Source: Sphingorhabdus sp. SMR4y
Lineage (GTDB): Bacteria > Pseudomonadota > Alphaproteobacteria > Sphingomonadales > Sphingomonadaceae
Reading direction: 5' to 3'
DNA length: 64,000 bases
NCBI RefSeq assembly: GCF_002218195.1
Contig: NZ_CP022336.1
Span: 310,001 to 374,000 of the forward strand
Below, in pieces: positions 34,588 through 44,085 of the stretch (the stretch's first letter is position 1; every line of letters starts with the position of its first letter). A program made the translations under genes and the position numbers. The notes under the pieces were generated by a model. That model saw only the letters and a program-made list of their open reading frames with translations. It made no database searches and had not been told where the DNA came from.

Positions 34588-35886
34588 ATGGATTTCGAAC
34601 CCACCGAGCAGCAGGCCCAATGGCGCGATAGAGTGGCGCATTTCATGAACACGAAGGTCCGTCCCGCCATTCCGCGTTACCAGGCAGAGCAGGCCACTGG
34701 CGAACGATGGAAAATTCTCGAAGTTGTGGAAGAGCTCAAGGGGGAGGTGAAGGAGGCGGGGCTGTGGAACCTTTTCATGCCGCCGCGCAATGACAGCCAC
34801 CATCATGTGGACGAAACTTTTGAATTCGATGGTCCGGGTCTGACCAACCTTGCTTATGCGCTTTGTGCCGAGGAAATGGGACGTGTTGAATGGGCGGCAG
34901 AATTGTTCAACTGCTCGGCGCCCGATACTGCCAATATGGAAGTCTTGCACCGCTATGGCACACGTGAACAAAAGGATCGGTGGCTGAAACCTCTGATGGA
35001 CGGAGACATCCGGTCCGCGTTCCTGATGACAGAGCCGTTCACGGCGTCGTCCGATGCCACCAACATCGAAACAAGGATTGAACGGGACGGCGATCATTAC
35101 GTGATAAACGGGCGCAAATGGTGGTCGTCGGGTTTCGGCGATCCGCGTTGCAAGGTCGCGATTGTGATGGGCAAGACCGATTTCAATGCAGCGCGTCATG
35201 CCCAGCAATCCATGATCATTGTCCCGAAAGATACGCCGGGCGTCACGCCGCTGCGATACCTGAATGTCTTCGGCTATGATGGTGCCCCGCACGGGCAGAT
35301 GGAGGTGGAACTCAAAGACGTGCGGGTGCCGGCGGACAATATGCTGCTGGGCGAAGGGCGCGGATTCGAAATTGCGCAAGGGCGTCTTGGGCCAGGCCGG
35401 ATTCATCACAGCATGCGCAGCATCGGGCTTGCCGAAGAAGGTTTGCACAAAATGTGCAAGCGTCTTCAGGAACGCGAAGTCTTCGGCAAACCGATCTACA
35501 AGCACTCTGTCTGGGAGGAGAGGGTGGCTCGGGCCCGGATCGATATCGATATGACCCGGCTGCTGTGCCTCAAGGCTGCTGATATGATGGACAAGGTCGG
35601 TAACAAGGGCGCGAGACAGGAAATCGCGATGATCAAGCTTCAGGCACCACAAGCTGCGCTCAGAATTTATGATGATGCCATCCAGGCATTCGGGGGTGCC
35701 GGGGTGGCCGACGACTATGGGCTCGCCGAGGCTTTTGCCGGTCTGCGTTCTTTCAGGCTCGCCGATGGGCCGGATGAGGTCCACGCACGGTCGATTGCAC
35801 GATTGGAGTTTGTCAAGCATCCGCCGGAAGCCGGCCCGGCTGCAAACGCTCTTCGCGGCGATCAGGCGCGAAATGCTGGCGCTTGA
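34588..35886 (+). CDS. Acyl-CoA dehydrogenase of the hydroxycinnamate module (HcaD-like by context)
   Basis: The 432-residue flavoprotein starts after AGAGAGGAATG-type sequence at 34588. It shows FLMTEPFTASSDATNIET, the FAD-contact region INGRKWWSSGFGDPRCKVAIVMGKT, and the C-terminal AIQAFGGAGVADDYGLAEAFAGLRSFRLADGPDEVH. In Acinetobacter hca clusters an acyl-CoA dehydrogenase introduces the double bond into hydroxyphenylpropionyl-CoA, giving the hydroxycinnamoyl-CoA used by the hydratase-lyase. The position beside a MarR gene, aldehyde dehydrogenase and hydratase-lyase supports that role here. Substrate specificity cannot be proven by sequence. Confidence 0.85.
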   Translation: MDFEPTEQQAQWRDRVAHFMNTKVRPAIPRYQAEQATGERWKILEVVEELKGEVKEAGLWNLFMPPRNDSHHHVDETFEFDGPGLTNLAYALCAEEMGRVEWAAELFNCSAPDTANMEVLHRYGTREQKDRWLKPLMDGDIRSAFLMTEPFTASSDATNIETRIERDGDHYVINGRKWWSSGFGDPRCKVAIVMGKTDFNAARHAQQSMIIVPKDTPGVTPLRYLNVFGYDGAPHGQMEVELKDVRVPADNMLLGEGRGFEIAQGRLGPGRIHHSMRSIGLAEEGLHKMCKRLQEREVFGKPIYKHSVWEERVARARIDIDMTRLLCLKAADMMDKVGNKGARQEIAMIKLQAPQAALRIYDDAIQAFGGAGVADDYGLAEAFAGLRSFRLADGPDEVHARSIARLEFVKHPPEAGPAANALRGDQARNAGA

Positions 35887-36042
35887 ATCCCTCGATTCCG
35901 ATGGCCATCCGCTAAAGCAAGTCCACCAGCTTGGATCCTTATGATGAGAACGGGAGCGGTCTTGCCACCCGTCTCACCGCCAATTTGAATATTGCCCACT
36001 CGGACATTTATTGCTATGAGATATAACAATCGGGAGAGAATC

Positions 36043-37442
36043 ATGAATTTCCAACGGGTCAATCCACTCACCGGCGATATCGCATCGACCGCAGTTGCCA
36101 TGCAGGCTTCGGATATGCCGGCTATTGGAGAAAAGGCGCAGCAGGGCTTCGCAAAATGGTCGGTGATGGGGCCAAATGCCCGCCGCGCGGTTTTGATGAA
36201 GGCGGCTGAAGCGCTTGAATCCAGACAAGCTGATTTTGTTGCCGCTATGGCCGCTGAAATAGGAGCCACTGCAGGTTGGGCGATGTTCAACCATGGACTT
36301 GCTGTCGGTATGGTGCGCGAAGCAGCTGCGTTGACCACCCAGATTTCGGGCGAAGTAATCCCGTCAGACAAACCGGGCTGTCTCGCTCTTGCCTTGCGCG
36401 AGCCGGCTGGCGTGATCCTCGGTATTGCGCCGTGGAATGCCCCGATCATTCTGGGCGTGCGCGCCATTGCTGTGCCGCTTGCTTGCGGGAATGCTGTAAT
36501 CCTCAAGGCAAGCGAGCAGTGTCCGCAAACGCACGCCTTGATTATTGATGCTTTTAACGAGGCGGGATTCCCTGAGGGCACCGTCAATCTGGTCAGCAAC
36601 GCCCCTGACGATGCAGCCGATGTCGTGGGCGCGCTGATCGACCTGCCTGCGGTCAAGCGGATCAACTTCACCGGTTCGACCGCAGTGGGCAGGATCATCG
36701 CGAAGCGCGCAGCCGAGCATCTCAAACCATGCCTGCTCGAGCTTGGGGGCAAGGCACCGCTCGTCATTCTCGAAGATGCTGATCTGGATGAGGCGGTTAA
36801 GGCGGCAGCTTTTGGCGCCTATATGAACCAAGGCCAGATATGCATGTCGACCGAACGCATTATCGTGGTCGACGCTGTCGCGGATGCATTTGCGGAAAAA
36901 TTTGCCGAAAAGGTCCGTGCTATGCCTGCTGGGGATCCGCGCGAAGGAAACACGCCGCTCGGCGCTGTCGTTGACACGAAAACGGTCGCGCATTGCCGAT
37001 CGCTGATCGAGGATGCCGTAGCCAGGGAGCGAAGCTGATTGTCGAGGGCGAGACGACCATGAATGTCGTAATGTCCGCGCATCTGGTGGATCATGTGACG
37101 CCGGAAATGAAGCTGTTCCGCGATGAAAGCTTTGGTCCGGTTGTGGGGATCGTGCGCGCCCGTGACGAGGCGCATGCGATCGAACTGGCGAACGATACCG
37201 AATACGGCCTCTCTGCAGCAGTGTTCACCCGGGACAGTGCGCGCGGCCTCAGGGTGGCGCGCCAGATCCGGTCGGGCATCTGCCACGTTAACGGTCCGAC
37301 GGTTCATGATGAGCCGCAAATGCCCTTCGGGGGTGTCGGTGCCTCAGGTTACGGCCGGTTTGGAGGCAAAGCCGGGATCGATGCTTTCACCGAATTGCGC
37401 TGGATCACCATGGAAACCGAACCGGGGCACTTCCCGATCTAA
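36043..37442 (+). pseudogene. Vanillin/4-hydroxybenzaldehyde dehydrogenase, frameshifted
   Basis: Translation from the ATG at 36043 (after CGGGAGAG) runs through INFTGSTAVGRII, ELGGKAPLVILEDADLDEA and the catalytic-Cys motif NQGQICMSTERIIV typical of vanillin-type dehydrogenases. The frame breaks near 37024: LIEDAVARERS-stop, while the +1 frame continues GAKLIVEGETTMNVVMSAH ... DESFGPVVGIV ... FGGVGASGYGRFGG to 37442. Restoring one base between 'gcc' and 'agg' gives an uninterrupted protein of about 466 residues. It is either a recent one-base deletion or a sequence error. It would oxidise the aldehyde produced by the next gene's enzyme. Confidence 0.85.
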
Positions 37443-37507
37443 GTGCATTCATATCACCTTGTCGGTGTTCCGACAGTTTAGCCATCAGGCCCTTCAGGAG
37501 AAGTCAA

Positions 37508-38353
37508 ATGACCAAAGTTATCTCGCCAAGCGGTGTTGCAGCATATGAAATCAAGGATGGAATCGCGTGGGTCTATTTCACCCGATCAGAAAAACGCAAT
37601 TGCATGAGTCCGACGCTCAACAAGGAGATGGGCGATTTGCTCGCGGAGATCGAGTTCCGCGACGATTTTGGTGTTCTGGTGCTAACCGGTGAAGGCACAT
37701 CCTGGTCTGCGGGAATGGATCTCAAGGAATATTTTCGCGAAGCGGAAGCCAAGGGGCTGGGGGCAATTCGCGAGGCGCAGGCACAGGCCTATTCCTGGTG
37801 GCGCAAGCTGCGCTGGTACCAGAAGCCGACAATCGCGATGGTCAATGGCTGGTGCTTTGGCGGTGCCTATGGACCACTGTTTGCGTGCGACCTCGCCTTT
37901 GCGGCAGAAGACGCCCAATTTGGTCTCTCTGAAATAAACTGGGGCATCCTGCCTGGTGGTGCAGCATCCAAGATCATCCGTGAGCTCGCGAATTTCCGCA
38001 ACTCGATGTACCACGCGATGATGGGCGAAAACGTCGATGGCAAGACCGCCGCGCAGTGGGGACTGGTCAACGAGGCCGTTTCCGCAGACAGGCTTGAAGA
38101 CCGGGTAACCGAGGTCGCCAAGGTGCTTCTTGAAAAGAACCCGGTTGCGCTCAAAGCGACCAAGGATGCGATCCGCCGTGTGGGTGAAATGACCTACGAC
38201 AACGCAGAGGACTACCTCGTTCGCGCGCAGGAAGCTGCCAACTACTTCGACAATATGGGCCGCAAGGAAGGGATCAAGCAGTTCATCGACGACAAGACAT
38301 TCAAGCCGGGGCTTGGCGCTTATGATAAAAGCAAACAGCCTGTATCCGAGTGA
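37508..38353 (+). CDS. p-Hydroxycinnamoyl-CoA hydratase/lyase
   Basis: The 281-residue crotonase-fold enzyme closely resembles the Pseudomonas HCHL/Ech: EKRNCMSPTLNKEMGDLL, SAGMDLKEYFRE, KPTIAMVNGWCFGGAYGPLFACDLAF, FGLSEINWGILPGG and KQFIDDKTFKPGL. It hydrates and cleaves feruloyl- or p-coumaroyl-CoA to vanillin or 4-hydroxybenzaldehyde plus acetyl-CoA. It lies between the aldehyde dehydrogenase and PobA, giving a continuous route to protocatechuate. The CoA ligase needed for the first step is not in the window. Confidence 0.93.
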   Translation: MTKVISPSGVAAYEIKDGIAWVYFTRSEKRNCMSPTLNKEMGDLLAEIEFRDDFGVLVLTGEGTSWSAGMDLKEYFREAEAKGLGAIREAQAQAYSWWRKLRWYQKPTIAMVNGWCFGGAYGPLFACDLAFAAEDAQFGLSEINWGILPGGAASKIIRELANFRNSMYHAMMGENVDGKTAAQWGLVNEAVSADRLEDRVTEVAKVLLEKNPVALKATKDAIRRVGEMTYDNAEDYLVRAQEAANYFDNMGRKEGIKQFIDDKTFKPGLGAYDKSKQPVSE

Positions 38354-38364
38354 CGAGGCCGGCT

Positions 38365-39534
38365 ATGCGAACTCAGGTCTGTATTATCGGCGCAGGACCG
38401 GCCGGCCTTCTACTCGGGCATTTGCTCCGGGCGGAAGGGGTCGAATGTGTGGTAATTGAGCGGCAGACGCCGGACTATGTTTTGGGCCGCATTCGTGCGG
38501 GCGTGCTGGAGAACATCACAGTAAGCCTGATGGAGCGACTTGGCCTGGATGCTCGGATGAAAGCCGAAGGCCTGCCGCACGATGGCTTCAATCTCGCAGA
38601 TGGCGAGCGATTGATCCGCATCGATATCGCCGAGCTCGTTGGCCAGGAAGTGATGGTATACGGCCAGACCGAACTGACACGCGACCTGATGGAAGCGTGC
38701 GAAGAACGCGGCCTCGAGGTCATCTATCAGGCTGCGGACGTGGCTTTGCATGACGTGGATGGTGACGCGCCTTTCGTGACTTACATCCATGAAGGGGCGC
38801 AGCAGCGCATCGATGCCCGATTCATCGTCGGCTGCGATGGTTTTCACGGACCAAGCCGCAAGGCTATCCCCAGCAGCGTTTCGCAGGAGTTCGAGAGGGT
38901 CTATCCGTTTGGCTGGCTCGGCATCCTCGCCGATGTCCCGCCCTGCAATCACGAACTGATCTACGCAAATCATGAGCGTGGCTTTGCGCTGGCCTCGATG
39001 CGTTCACCGACCCGCAGCCGCTATTACGTCGATGTGCCGGTGGATGAGGATATCAGGGAGTGGAGCGACGATCGCCTTTGGGATGAGCTTGCCATCCGGC
39101 TTGGCCCCGCAGCCGCTGCCAACATCACCCGCGGACCTGCGATCGAGAAAAGCATCGCACCGCTCCGCTCCTATGTATTCGCGCCGATGCGTCACGGATC
39201 GCTCATGCTTTGTGGTGATGCGGCGCATATCGTGCCGCCAACCGGAGCCAAGGGGCTCAATCTCGCGGCCAGCGATGTGCACTATGCCTCCGAGGCGCTG
39301 ACGCGGTATTTCAAGACGAACGACCCGGCCGGGGTTTCGCGCTATTCTGAAACGGCGCTCGCTCGCGTCTGGCAGTCGGAACGCTTTAGCTGGTCTCTGA
39401 CCAAATTGATGCATCGCTTCCCCGACGATGGCCCATTCGAAAGAGCGATGCAGGTCGCAGAGCTCGACTATATCGCAAACAGTCGCGCGATGCAGACCGC
39501 AATCGCCGAGAATTATGTCGGTCTTCCGGTCTAA
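38365..39534 (+). CDS. pobA: 4-Hydroxybenzoate 3-monooxygenase
   Basis: The 389-residue flavoprotein starts at the ATG at 38365, preceded by ACGAGG; an upstream GTG overlaps the previous stop. It has the FAD motif IIGAGPAGLLLGHLL, RIRAGVLENITVSLM, the FAD/NADPH-contact motif FIVGCDGFHGPSR and GDAAHIVPPTGAKGLNLAASDV, all as in PobA. It converts 4-hydroxybenzoate to protocatechuate with NAD(P)H and O2. The ring-cleavage genes are not in this window. Confidence 0.95.
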   Translation: MRTQVCIIGAGPAGLLLGHLLRAEGVECVVIERQTPDYVLGRIRAGVLENITVSLMERLGLDARMKAEGLPHDGFNLADGERLIRIDIAELVGQEVMVYGQTELTRDLMEACEERGLEVIYQAADVALHDVDGDAPFVTYIHEGAQQRIDARFIVGCDGFHGPSRKAIPSSVSQEFERVYPFGWLGILADVPPCNHELIYANHERGFALASMRSPTRSRYYVDVPVDEDIREWSDDRLWDELAIRLGPAAAANITRGPAIEKSIAPLRSYVFAPMRHGSLMLCGDAAHIVPPTGAKGLNLAASDVHYASEALTRYFKTNDPAGVSRYSETALARVWQSERFSWSLTKLMHRFPDDGPFERAMQVAELDYIANSRAMQTAIAENYVGLPV

Positions 39535-39738
39535 CCTGGAAGCGGTCATACTTCGAATAAAATTATAAGGTGGCTGCGCTGTCTGGTGGCATCGCATCAG
39601 CTGGCGAATGGCAAAAATAAAAATGCCCTCTACATCTGCTTGAAATGAGGATTTTTTAATAGGTAGTCAAATTTTCGAATTGGCATCTATCCTGATAAAA
39701 GAGCATAGCAGCGGAAAGGTCTGTATCGGAGGTTGTTT

Positions 39739-39888
39739 ATGGGTGTCGCGGTTCAGAAAATCGAACGGGAACTTCCCCGAGACGGACATCTGGATACCAT
39801 GACTCCGTGCACCGCGCGCACCATGGAGCGTCAGCGCAAGTTGCTCGTAGCGAGCCCCGAAGCACTGTTTCGACCAGTGCCGGATTAA
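39739..39888 (+). CDS. Small hypothetical ORF before the molybdoenzyme
   Basis: A 49-codon frame starts MGVAVQKIERELPRDGHL at 39739, with a strong GGAGG seven bases upstream, and ends 71 bases before the molybdoenzyme. No family is recognised. It may be a small leader or partner gene, or a truncated remnant. The rest of the 425-base gap after pobA shows nothing else convincing. Confidence 0.35.
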   Translation: MGVAVQKIERELPRDGHLDTMTPCTARTMERQRKLLVASPEALFRPVPD

Positions 39889-39959
39889 CGCGATGTCCCA
39901 CAAAAACATCCTCGAACTGCGCCACGTAACATGTAACTCCAAAGATCGGGGCCGGAAAA

Positions 39960-42134
39960 ATGGCTGACCAGAAAATCGGCGGCGGCGCCAGGAAAATCCT
40001 CTACACGCTGAACACCATCCGCAAGATGGGCGTGACCAAGTCCAGCAAGGCGCTGACCGCCAGAAATACGTGCAAGGCGTGCGCACTGGGCATGGGTGGT
40101 CAGCTCGGCGGGATGACCAACGAACTGGGTGAATTTCCTTCGGTCTGCAACAAGAGCGTTCAGGCGCAATCGTCGGATATCCAGCCTGCTATCCCTGAGG
40201 AAGTCTTCGCCCACGGGATTGATGATTTCGCCGCGCTTTCGGCGAGAGAGATTGAGGGGTTAGGGCGTTTGGGTTCGCCGATCTTCAAGGACCAGGGCGA
40301 GGACCGTTATCGACCGGTCAGCTGGGATCAGGCCATGGAAATCGCCGCCGCTCGTCTGGAGGCAGCCGAGCCGAACCGCACCTTTTTCTACAGTTCCGGG
40401 CGTTCATCGAACGAGGCGGGCTTTCTCTTCCAGCTTCTCGCCAGACTATATGGCACCAATAATGTCACGAACTGTTCCTACTATTGCCATCAGGCGACGA
40501 GCGAGGCCCTTGCCAGCACCATCGGGACAGGCACTTCGACCGTGGAGATTGCCGATCTTTCGCTTTGCGATCTGATCTTTGTCATCGGTGCCAATCCCGC
40601 ATCCAACCATCCCCGTTTCATCCATCAGTTGGCCAGTTGCCGGGCTCGCGGTGGCCAGGTGATCGTGATTAACCCGGCCAAGGAGCCGGGACTGGTGAAA
40701 TTCGCGCTGCCAAAATCCCCGAAGTCGCTCATCAAGGGCGGCGACGAGATTGCTTCCTTCTATCTCCAGCCACGGATCGGTGAAGATCTCGCGCTTTTCA
40801 AGGGAATTGCAAAAGCCATTGTGGCGGACGAGGCCATCGACCGGACCTTCATTGACCAGCATACGCAAGGAAGCGAGAGCTTTCTTTCGGACCTGGCTGC
40901 GACAAGCTGGGAAGAGATTGTCGAGCGGACGCAGATCGAAAAGGCAGTGATAGAGCAGGCGGCGGCCCTTTACGCGAAGTCGAAATCGGCTGTCTTCGCC
41001 TGGGGCATGGGCATGACCCACCACCACAATGGTGTCCAGAATATTGAAATGATCGCCAACCTGGCCCTGATGCGCGGAATGGTTGGACGGCCGGGTGCCG
41101 GCCTGTTGCCCCTGCGCGGTCATTCAAATGTTCAGGGTATCGGGACAATCGGTGTGAAACCCGTGCTCGCCGATGACGTGATGCATGCGATCGAGAACTA
41201 TTTTGACATATCTTTGCCGGAAGAGAAGGGGCTCGATACCATGGCGTCGATGAAGGCGGCAGATGCCGGCCAGATCGACGCTGCGATGATGATGGGCGGC
41301 AATCTGTTTGCGGCCAATCCCAATGCCGAGTGGGCAAAATGTGCGCTAGAGAAAATCGGGTTCAAACTTTTCCTTACCACCACCCTGAACCACGGCCATT
41401 TCAAGGGCATCGGCGACGGAGCAAGCCTTGTCCTGCCCGTCACTGCGCGTGACGAAGAATGGGAGCCGACTACCCAGGAATCCATGTTCAACTATGTCAG
41501 ATTGAGCGATGGCGGAATCAATCGCCTGCCTTCAGTCCGCCCCGAGAGCCACATCCTTGCCGATCTCGCGGAGAGGATTTTGCCCGATTGTCCCATCGAT
41601 TTTGTCGAGTTCAAGCATCACAAGAATATCCGCAAGGCGATCGCAGCCACCGTTCCGGGCATGGAAGAGCTGGCCGGTCTGGATGTGGCCCGGCGGGAGT
41701 TTCACATTGCGCAGCGCCTGCTTCACGAGCCGCAGTTCGGAACGGCATCGGGCAAGGGAGAATTCGCCACTTGTAAATTGCCAGCCAGAGTGGCTGAGGA
41801 TGACCAGTATAGCCTGAGCACTATCCGCAGCGAAGGTCAGTTCAACTCGATCATCTACGAAGAGGCTGATACATATCGCGGCACCCAGTCGCGCTGGACG
41901 GTGTTGATGAACCCGGAAGATATGGCGGCTATGGGCTTGGCGAAAGGGGACGCTGTTGATCTTTTATCGGACAATGGCAAGATGATCGCGGTCGCCGCGC
42001 ATCCGTTCGATATCCCGCGTAGGAATATGATGGCCTATTATCCGGAGGCGAACGTGCTCACCGGAACCGACGTCGATCCGCGCAGTCATACGCCGTCTTT
42101 CAAGAACACACCGGTCCGCATTGCCATCCGCTAG
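39960..42134 (+). CDS. FdhF/YdeP-family molybdopterin oxidoreductase
   Basis: The 724-residue enzyme has the YdeP-type N-terminal motif NTCKACALGMGGQLGGMTNE, SSGRSSNEAGFLFQLLARLYGTNNV, SYYCHQATSEAL, VIGANPASNHPRFIHQL and LRGHSNVQGIGTIG. The C-terminal molybdopterin-binding beta-barrel (YRGTQSRWTVLMNPEDMAAMGL ... YYPEANVLTGTDVDPRSHTPSFK) completes it. There is no classical four-Cys iron-sulfur motif at the N-terminus. YdeP-like proteins are cytoplasmic and linked to acid tolerance or unknown substrates. Its place downstream of pobA suggests a role with aromatics or formaldehyde/formate, but that is speculative. Confidence 0.85.
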   Translation: MADQKIGGGARKILYTLNTIRKMGVTKSSKALTARNTCKACALGMGGQLGGMTNELGEFPSVCNKSVQAQSSDIQPAIPEEVFAHGIDDFAALSAREIEGLGRLGSPIFKDQGEDRYRPVSWDQAMEIAAARLEAAEPNRTFFYSSGRSSNEAGFLFQLLARLYGTNNVTNCSYYCHQATSEALASTIGTGTSTVEIADLSLCDLIFVIGANPASNHPRFIHQLASCRARGGQVIVINPAKEPGLVKFALPKSPKSLIKGGDEIASFYLQPRIGEDLALFKGIAKAIVADEAIDRTFIDQHTQGSESFLSDLAATSWEEIVERTQIEKAVIEQAAALYAKSKSAVFAWGMGMTHHHNGVQNIEMIANLALMRGMVGRPGAGLLPLRGHSNVQGIGTIGVKPVLADDVMHAIENYFDISLPEEKGLDTMASMKAADAGQIDAAMMMGGNLFAANPNAEWAKCALEKIGFKLFLTTTLNHGHFKGIGDGASLVLPVTARDEEWEPTTQESMFNYVRLSDGGINRLPSVRPESHILADLAERILPDCPIDFVEFKHHKNIRKAIAATVPGMEELAGLDVARREFHIAQRLLHEPQFGTASGKGEFATCKLPARVAEDDQYSLSTIRSEGQFNSIIYEEADTYRGTQSRWTVLMNPEDMAAMGLAKGDAVDLLSDNGKMIAVAAHPFDIPRRNMMAYYPEANVLTGTDVDPRSHTPSFKNTPVRIAIR

Positions 42135-42688
42135 CCCAACTGCGCTCTCGTTCTCGGGGGGGGGACGAATCGAGGAAAAGCTCGATAAAAGGGCGGGCAA
42201 GAACTGTGATGGCCTGATCGGCAAGGCCGTCAAGCATGCAGGCAATCCCGGACCGCGCCAATAGGACCCTATGCGCATGGAAACGCCGGGCCTCTGTATT
42301 GGGCTGCGAAAAGCATGAGGCCGCCATCCAGAGCGCCTGTGAACATCGATCACCGGAGGCGGTCGGGTGCAGGGGCGTTAGCTATATATTGCGAGCGAAC
42401 ACTCCTCATTTCGAGCCTGCAGGTCACAGAATAGCGCGAGCAACGGCGTCTGTGAAATTCGGTCGACGCTCCATCCGTGAGGGAGAGCAAGACGTCATCG
42501 CTTGCATCAACATGCCGTGTCCATACTGGAACCGCTTTGGAACAAGTTTTTGCTGCGATTGCAGATGATCCCGATCAGACAATGCGACCCGACCGCAGGC
42601 CAACAAATGATCTCAAGCGCTCAGGACTGCAATGACGATGTGAGACGCCGGTTGCCGGATATCGGTTCACCGTTTGAATTAATTAGAA
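42135..42688. other. Gene-poor stretch with a G9 tract
   Basis: No frame in this 554-base stretch looks like an intact gene. A run of nine G residues lies at 42156-42164. Several short minus-strand frames (for example ARSGIACMLDGLADQAITVLARPFIELFLDS) look protein-like but are broken by stops, so an old gene remnant is possible. Confidence 0.4.
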
Positions 42689-42733
42689 TGGTGAGCCCTG
42701 CTGGGTTCGAACCAGCGACCTACTGATTAAAAG
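42689..42733 (-). other. tRNA-Lys(UUU) 3'-end fragment, probable att site
   Basis: On the minus strand these 45 bases read CTTTTAATCAG-TAGG-TCGCTGGTTCGAACCCAGC-AGGGCTC-ACCA. This is the 3' side of the anticodon loop, the variable loop, the T arm, the 3' acceptor strand and CCA. The 5' half of a tRNA is absent, so it is not a functional gene. A tyrosine integrase lies 152 bases away, so this is a typical attachment-site duplication. The orientation predicts the intact tRNA-Lys at higher coordinates, outside the window. Confidence 0.85.
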
Positions 42734-42851
42734 TTTTTTTAAGCCGATATTTTGATATCCCACATATTCCCTAAACGTCTGAAATAATTAGATAATAGAA
42801 AAATAATGTTCTTGATATGTTCCAGCCAATCCCATAGTATCCTCTCGAAAC

Positions 42852-42865
42852 GCTACCCGGGTAGC
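42852..42865. promoter_or_regulatory. Perfect 14-bp palindrome upstream of the integrase
   Basis: GCTACCCGGGTAGC is self-complementary and ends 19 bases before the integrase start. It may be an operator or a recombination accessory site. It stands out in otherwise AT-rich sequence. Confidence 0.35.
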
Positions 42866-42884
42866 ACGTTTTTAAGAGGCCAAA

Positions 42885-44084
42885 ATGCCAAATCAAATAA
42901 AGCTTACTGATGCTAAATTAAAAGCGGTGAAAACACCATTGCGAGGACGAGTGGAGCTCGCAGATAGTGATTGTGTTGGGTTGAGATTTGTAAAAGGATC
43001 GACAGGTAAATGTCGTTGGATTGTTCGAAAACGGGTTGCTGGAAAGTTCAGAAAGATCACTCTGGGAGACTATCCCGGGATTGGTCTGGCTAAGGCTAGG
43101 CAGAAAGCGCTCCAGGCTTGTGCTGACATTGAGAGCGGCCGGAAGCTGGCGAAGCCTGATAAACGATCGAACAAAACGGTTTCCGCACTGTGGAGTACTT
43201 ACGATCAGCAGCGCGTTGAGAACAAGCGATCTGCAAAAGAAATACGGCGCATATTCAAAAAGTACGTTTTACCGGAGCTTGGCGGTCGTCCGGTGGACGC
43301 CATAACGCGCACGGATGTTACTCGGTTAATTGATGGCATCGCTTATGGCGAGCGTTCTGCGCCGGTAATGGCCCGGCTTGTTGCTGCGCAAATGTCAGTG
43401 TTTTTCAATTGGGTTTTACCACGAGTAGAAACTCTAGCGTACAACCCAGTAACAGCAGCAAGCAGACCACCAGCACCGAAACCTCGTGATAGGGTTTTGT
43501 CGAATGAAGAATTGAAAAGCCTTTGGAAGGCTGTTGAAAATCAGCCGTTTCCTTGGCAGCATAGTTTGAAACTCATGCTGTTCACCGCTGCACGGCGAAG
43601 CGAAGTATTTGGAGCTGAACGTGCGGAGTTTGATTTAGAAGAAAAAGTCTGGAACTTACCTGCGTCGAGCGCAAAAAATAACAACGCTGTTATCATTCCA
43701 CTTTCCGAAGAAGCTTGCCGTGTCGTTTCAGGTTGCCTGGTTACTGATGGTAGCAGCAAGCTGTTTCCTTCTGCGACAAATCCAAAAACTAGTGCATCAG
43801 GTATATCCAAATTGTTGCGACGGTTGAGGGCCGACGTTCAATCTGACTTGCAACGTCCCGTTCTGCATTGGACATTACATGACATCCGGCGGACTGTTGC
43901 TACAAACCTGCAGCGGCTGGGAGTAAGGTTGGAAGTGACTGAGGCAATTCTCAATCACGTTAGCGGTTCTCAGGCTGGTATCGTCAAAGTTTACCAACGA
44001 TATAACTGGATGAATGAAAAACGCGAGGCGTTGCAACTTTGGTCTGATGATCTTGTTCGTATCTGTGACTGCAGCCGACAATAG
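42885..44084 (+). CDS. Tyrosine-type site-specific integrase (island type)
   Basis: The 399-residue protein has the N-terminal DUF4102-like arm-binding domain (LTDAKLKAVKTPLRGRVELADSDCVGLRF, ITLGDYPGIGLAKARQKA) and a SAM-like core-binding region. The catalytic domain has Arg in MLFTAARRSEVFGAE, the HxxR box LHDIRRTVATNLQRLG and the nucleophile Tyr in VYQRYNW. Enzymes of this type insert islands into tRNA 3' ends, which fits the tRNA-Lys fragment just upstream. Base composition is more AT-rich than the chromosome to the left. Confidence 0.92.
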   Translation: MPNQIKLTDAKLKAVKTPLRGRVELADSDCVGLRFVKGSTGKCRWIVRKRVAGKFRKITLGDYPGIGLAKARQKALQACADIESGRKLAKPDKRSNKTVSALWSTYDQQRVENKRSAKEIRRIFKKYVLPELGGRPVDAITRTDVTRLIDGIAYGERSAPVMARLVAAQMSVFFNWVLPRVETLAYNPVTAASRPPAPKPRDRVLSNEELKSLWKAVENQPFPWQHSLKLMLFTAARRSEVFGAERAEFDLEEKVWNLPASSAKNNNAVIIPLSEEACRVVSGCLVTDGSSKLFPSATNPKTSASGISKLLRRLRADVQSDLQRPVLHWTLHDIRRTVATNLQRLGVRLEVTEAILNHVSGSQAGIVKVYQRYNWMNEKREALQLWSDDLVRICDCSRQ

Positions 44085-44085
44085 G

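Noticed and set aside
34567-35820. Minus-strand frame of 417 codons over the acyl-CoA dehydrogenase
   Set aside because: The plus strand shows all acyl-CoA dehydrogenase motifs; the antisense frame has no recognisable domain.
42502-42726. Short frame ending ...VSPAGFEPATY
   Set aside because: The terminal part is a translation of the tRNA-Lys 3' fragment, a well-known false ORF.
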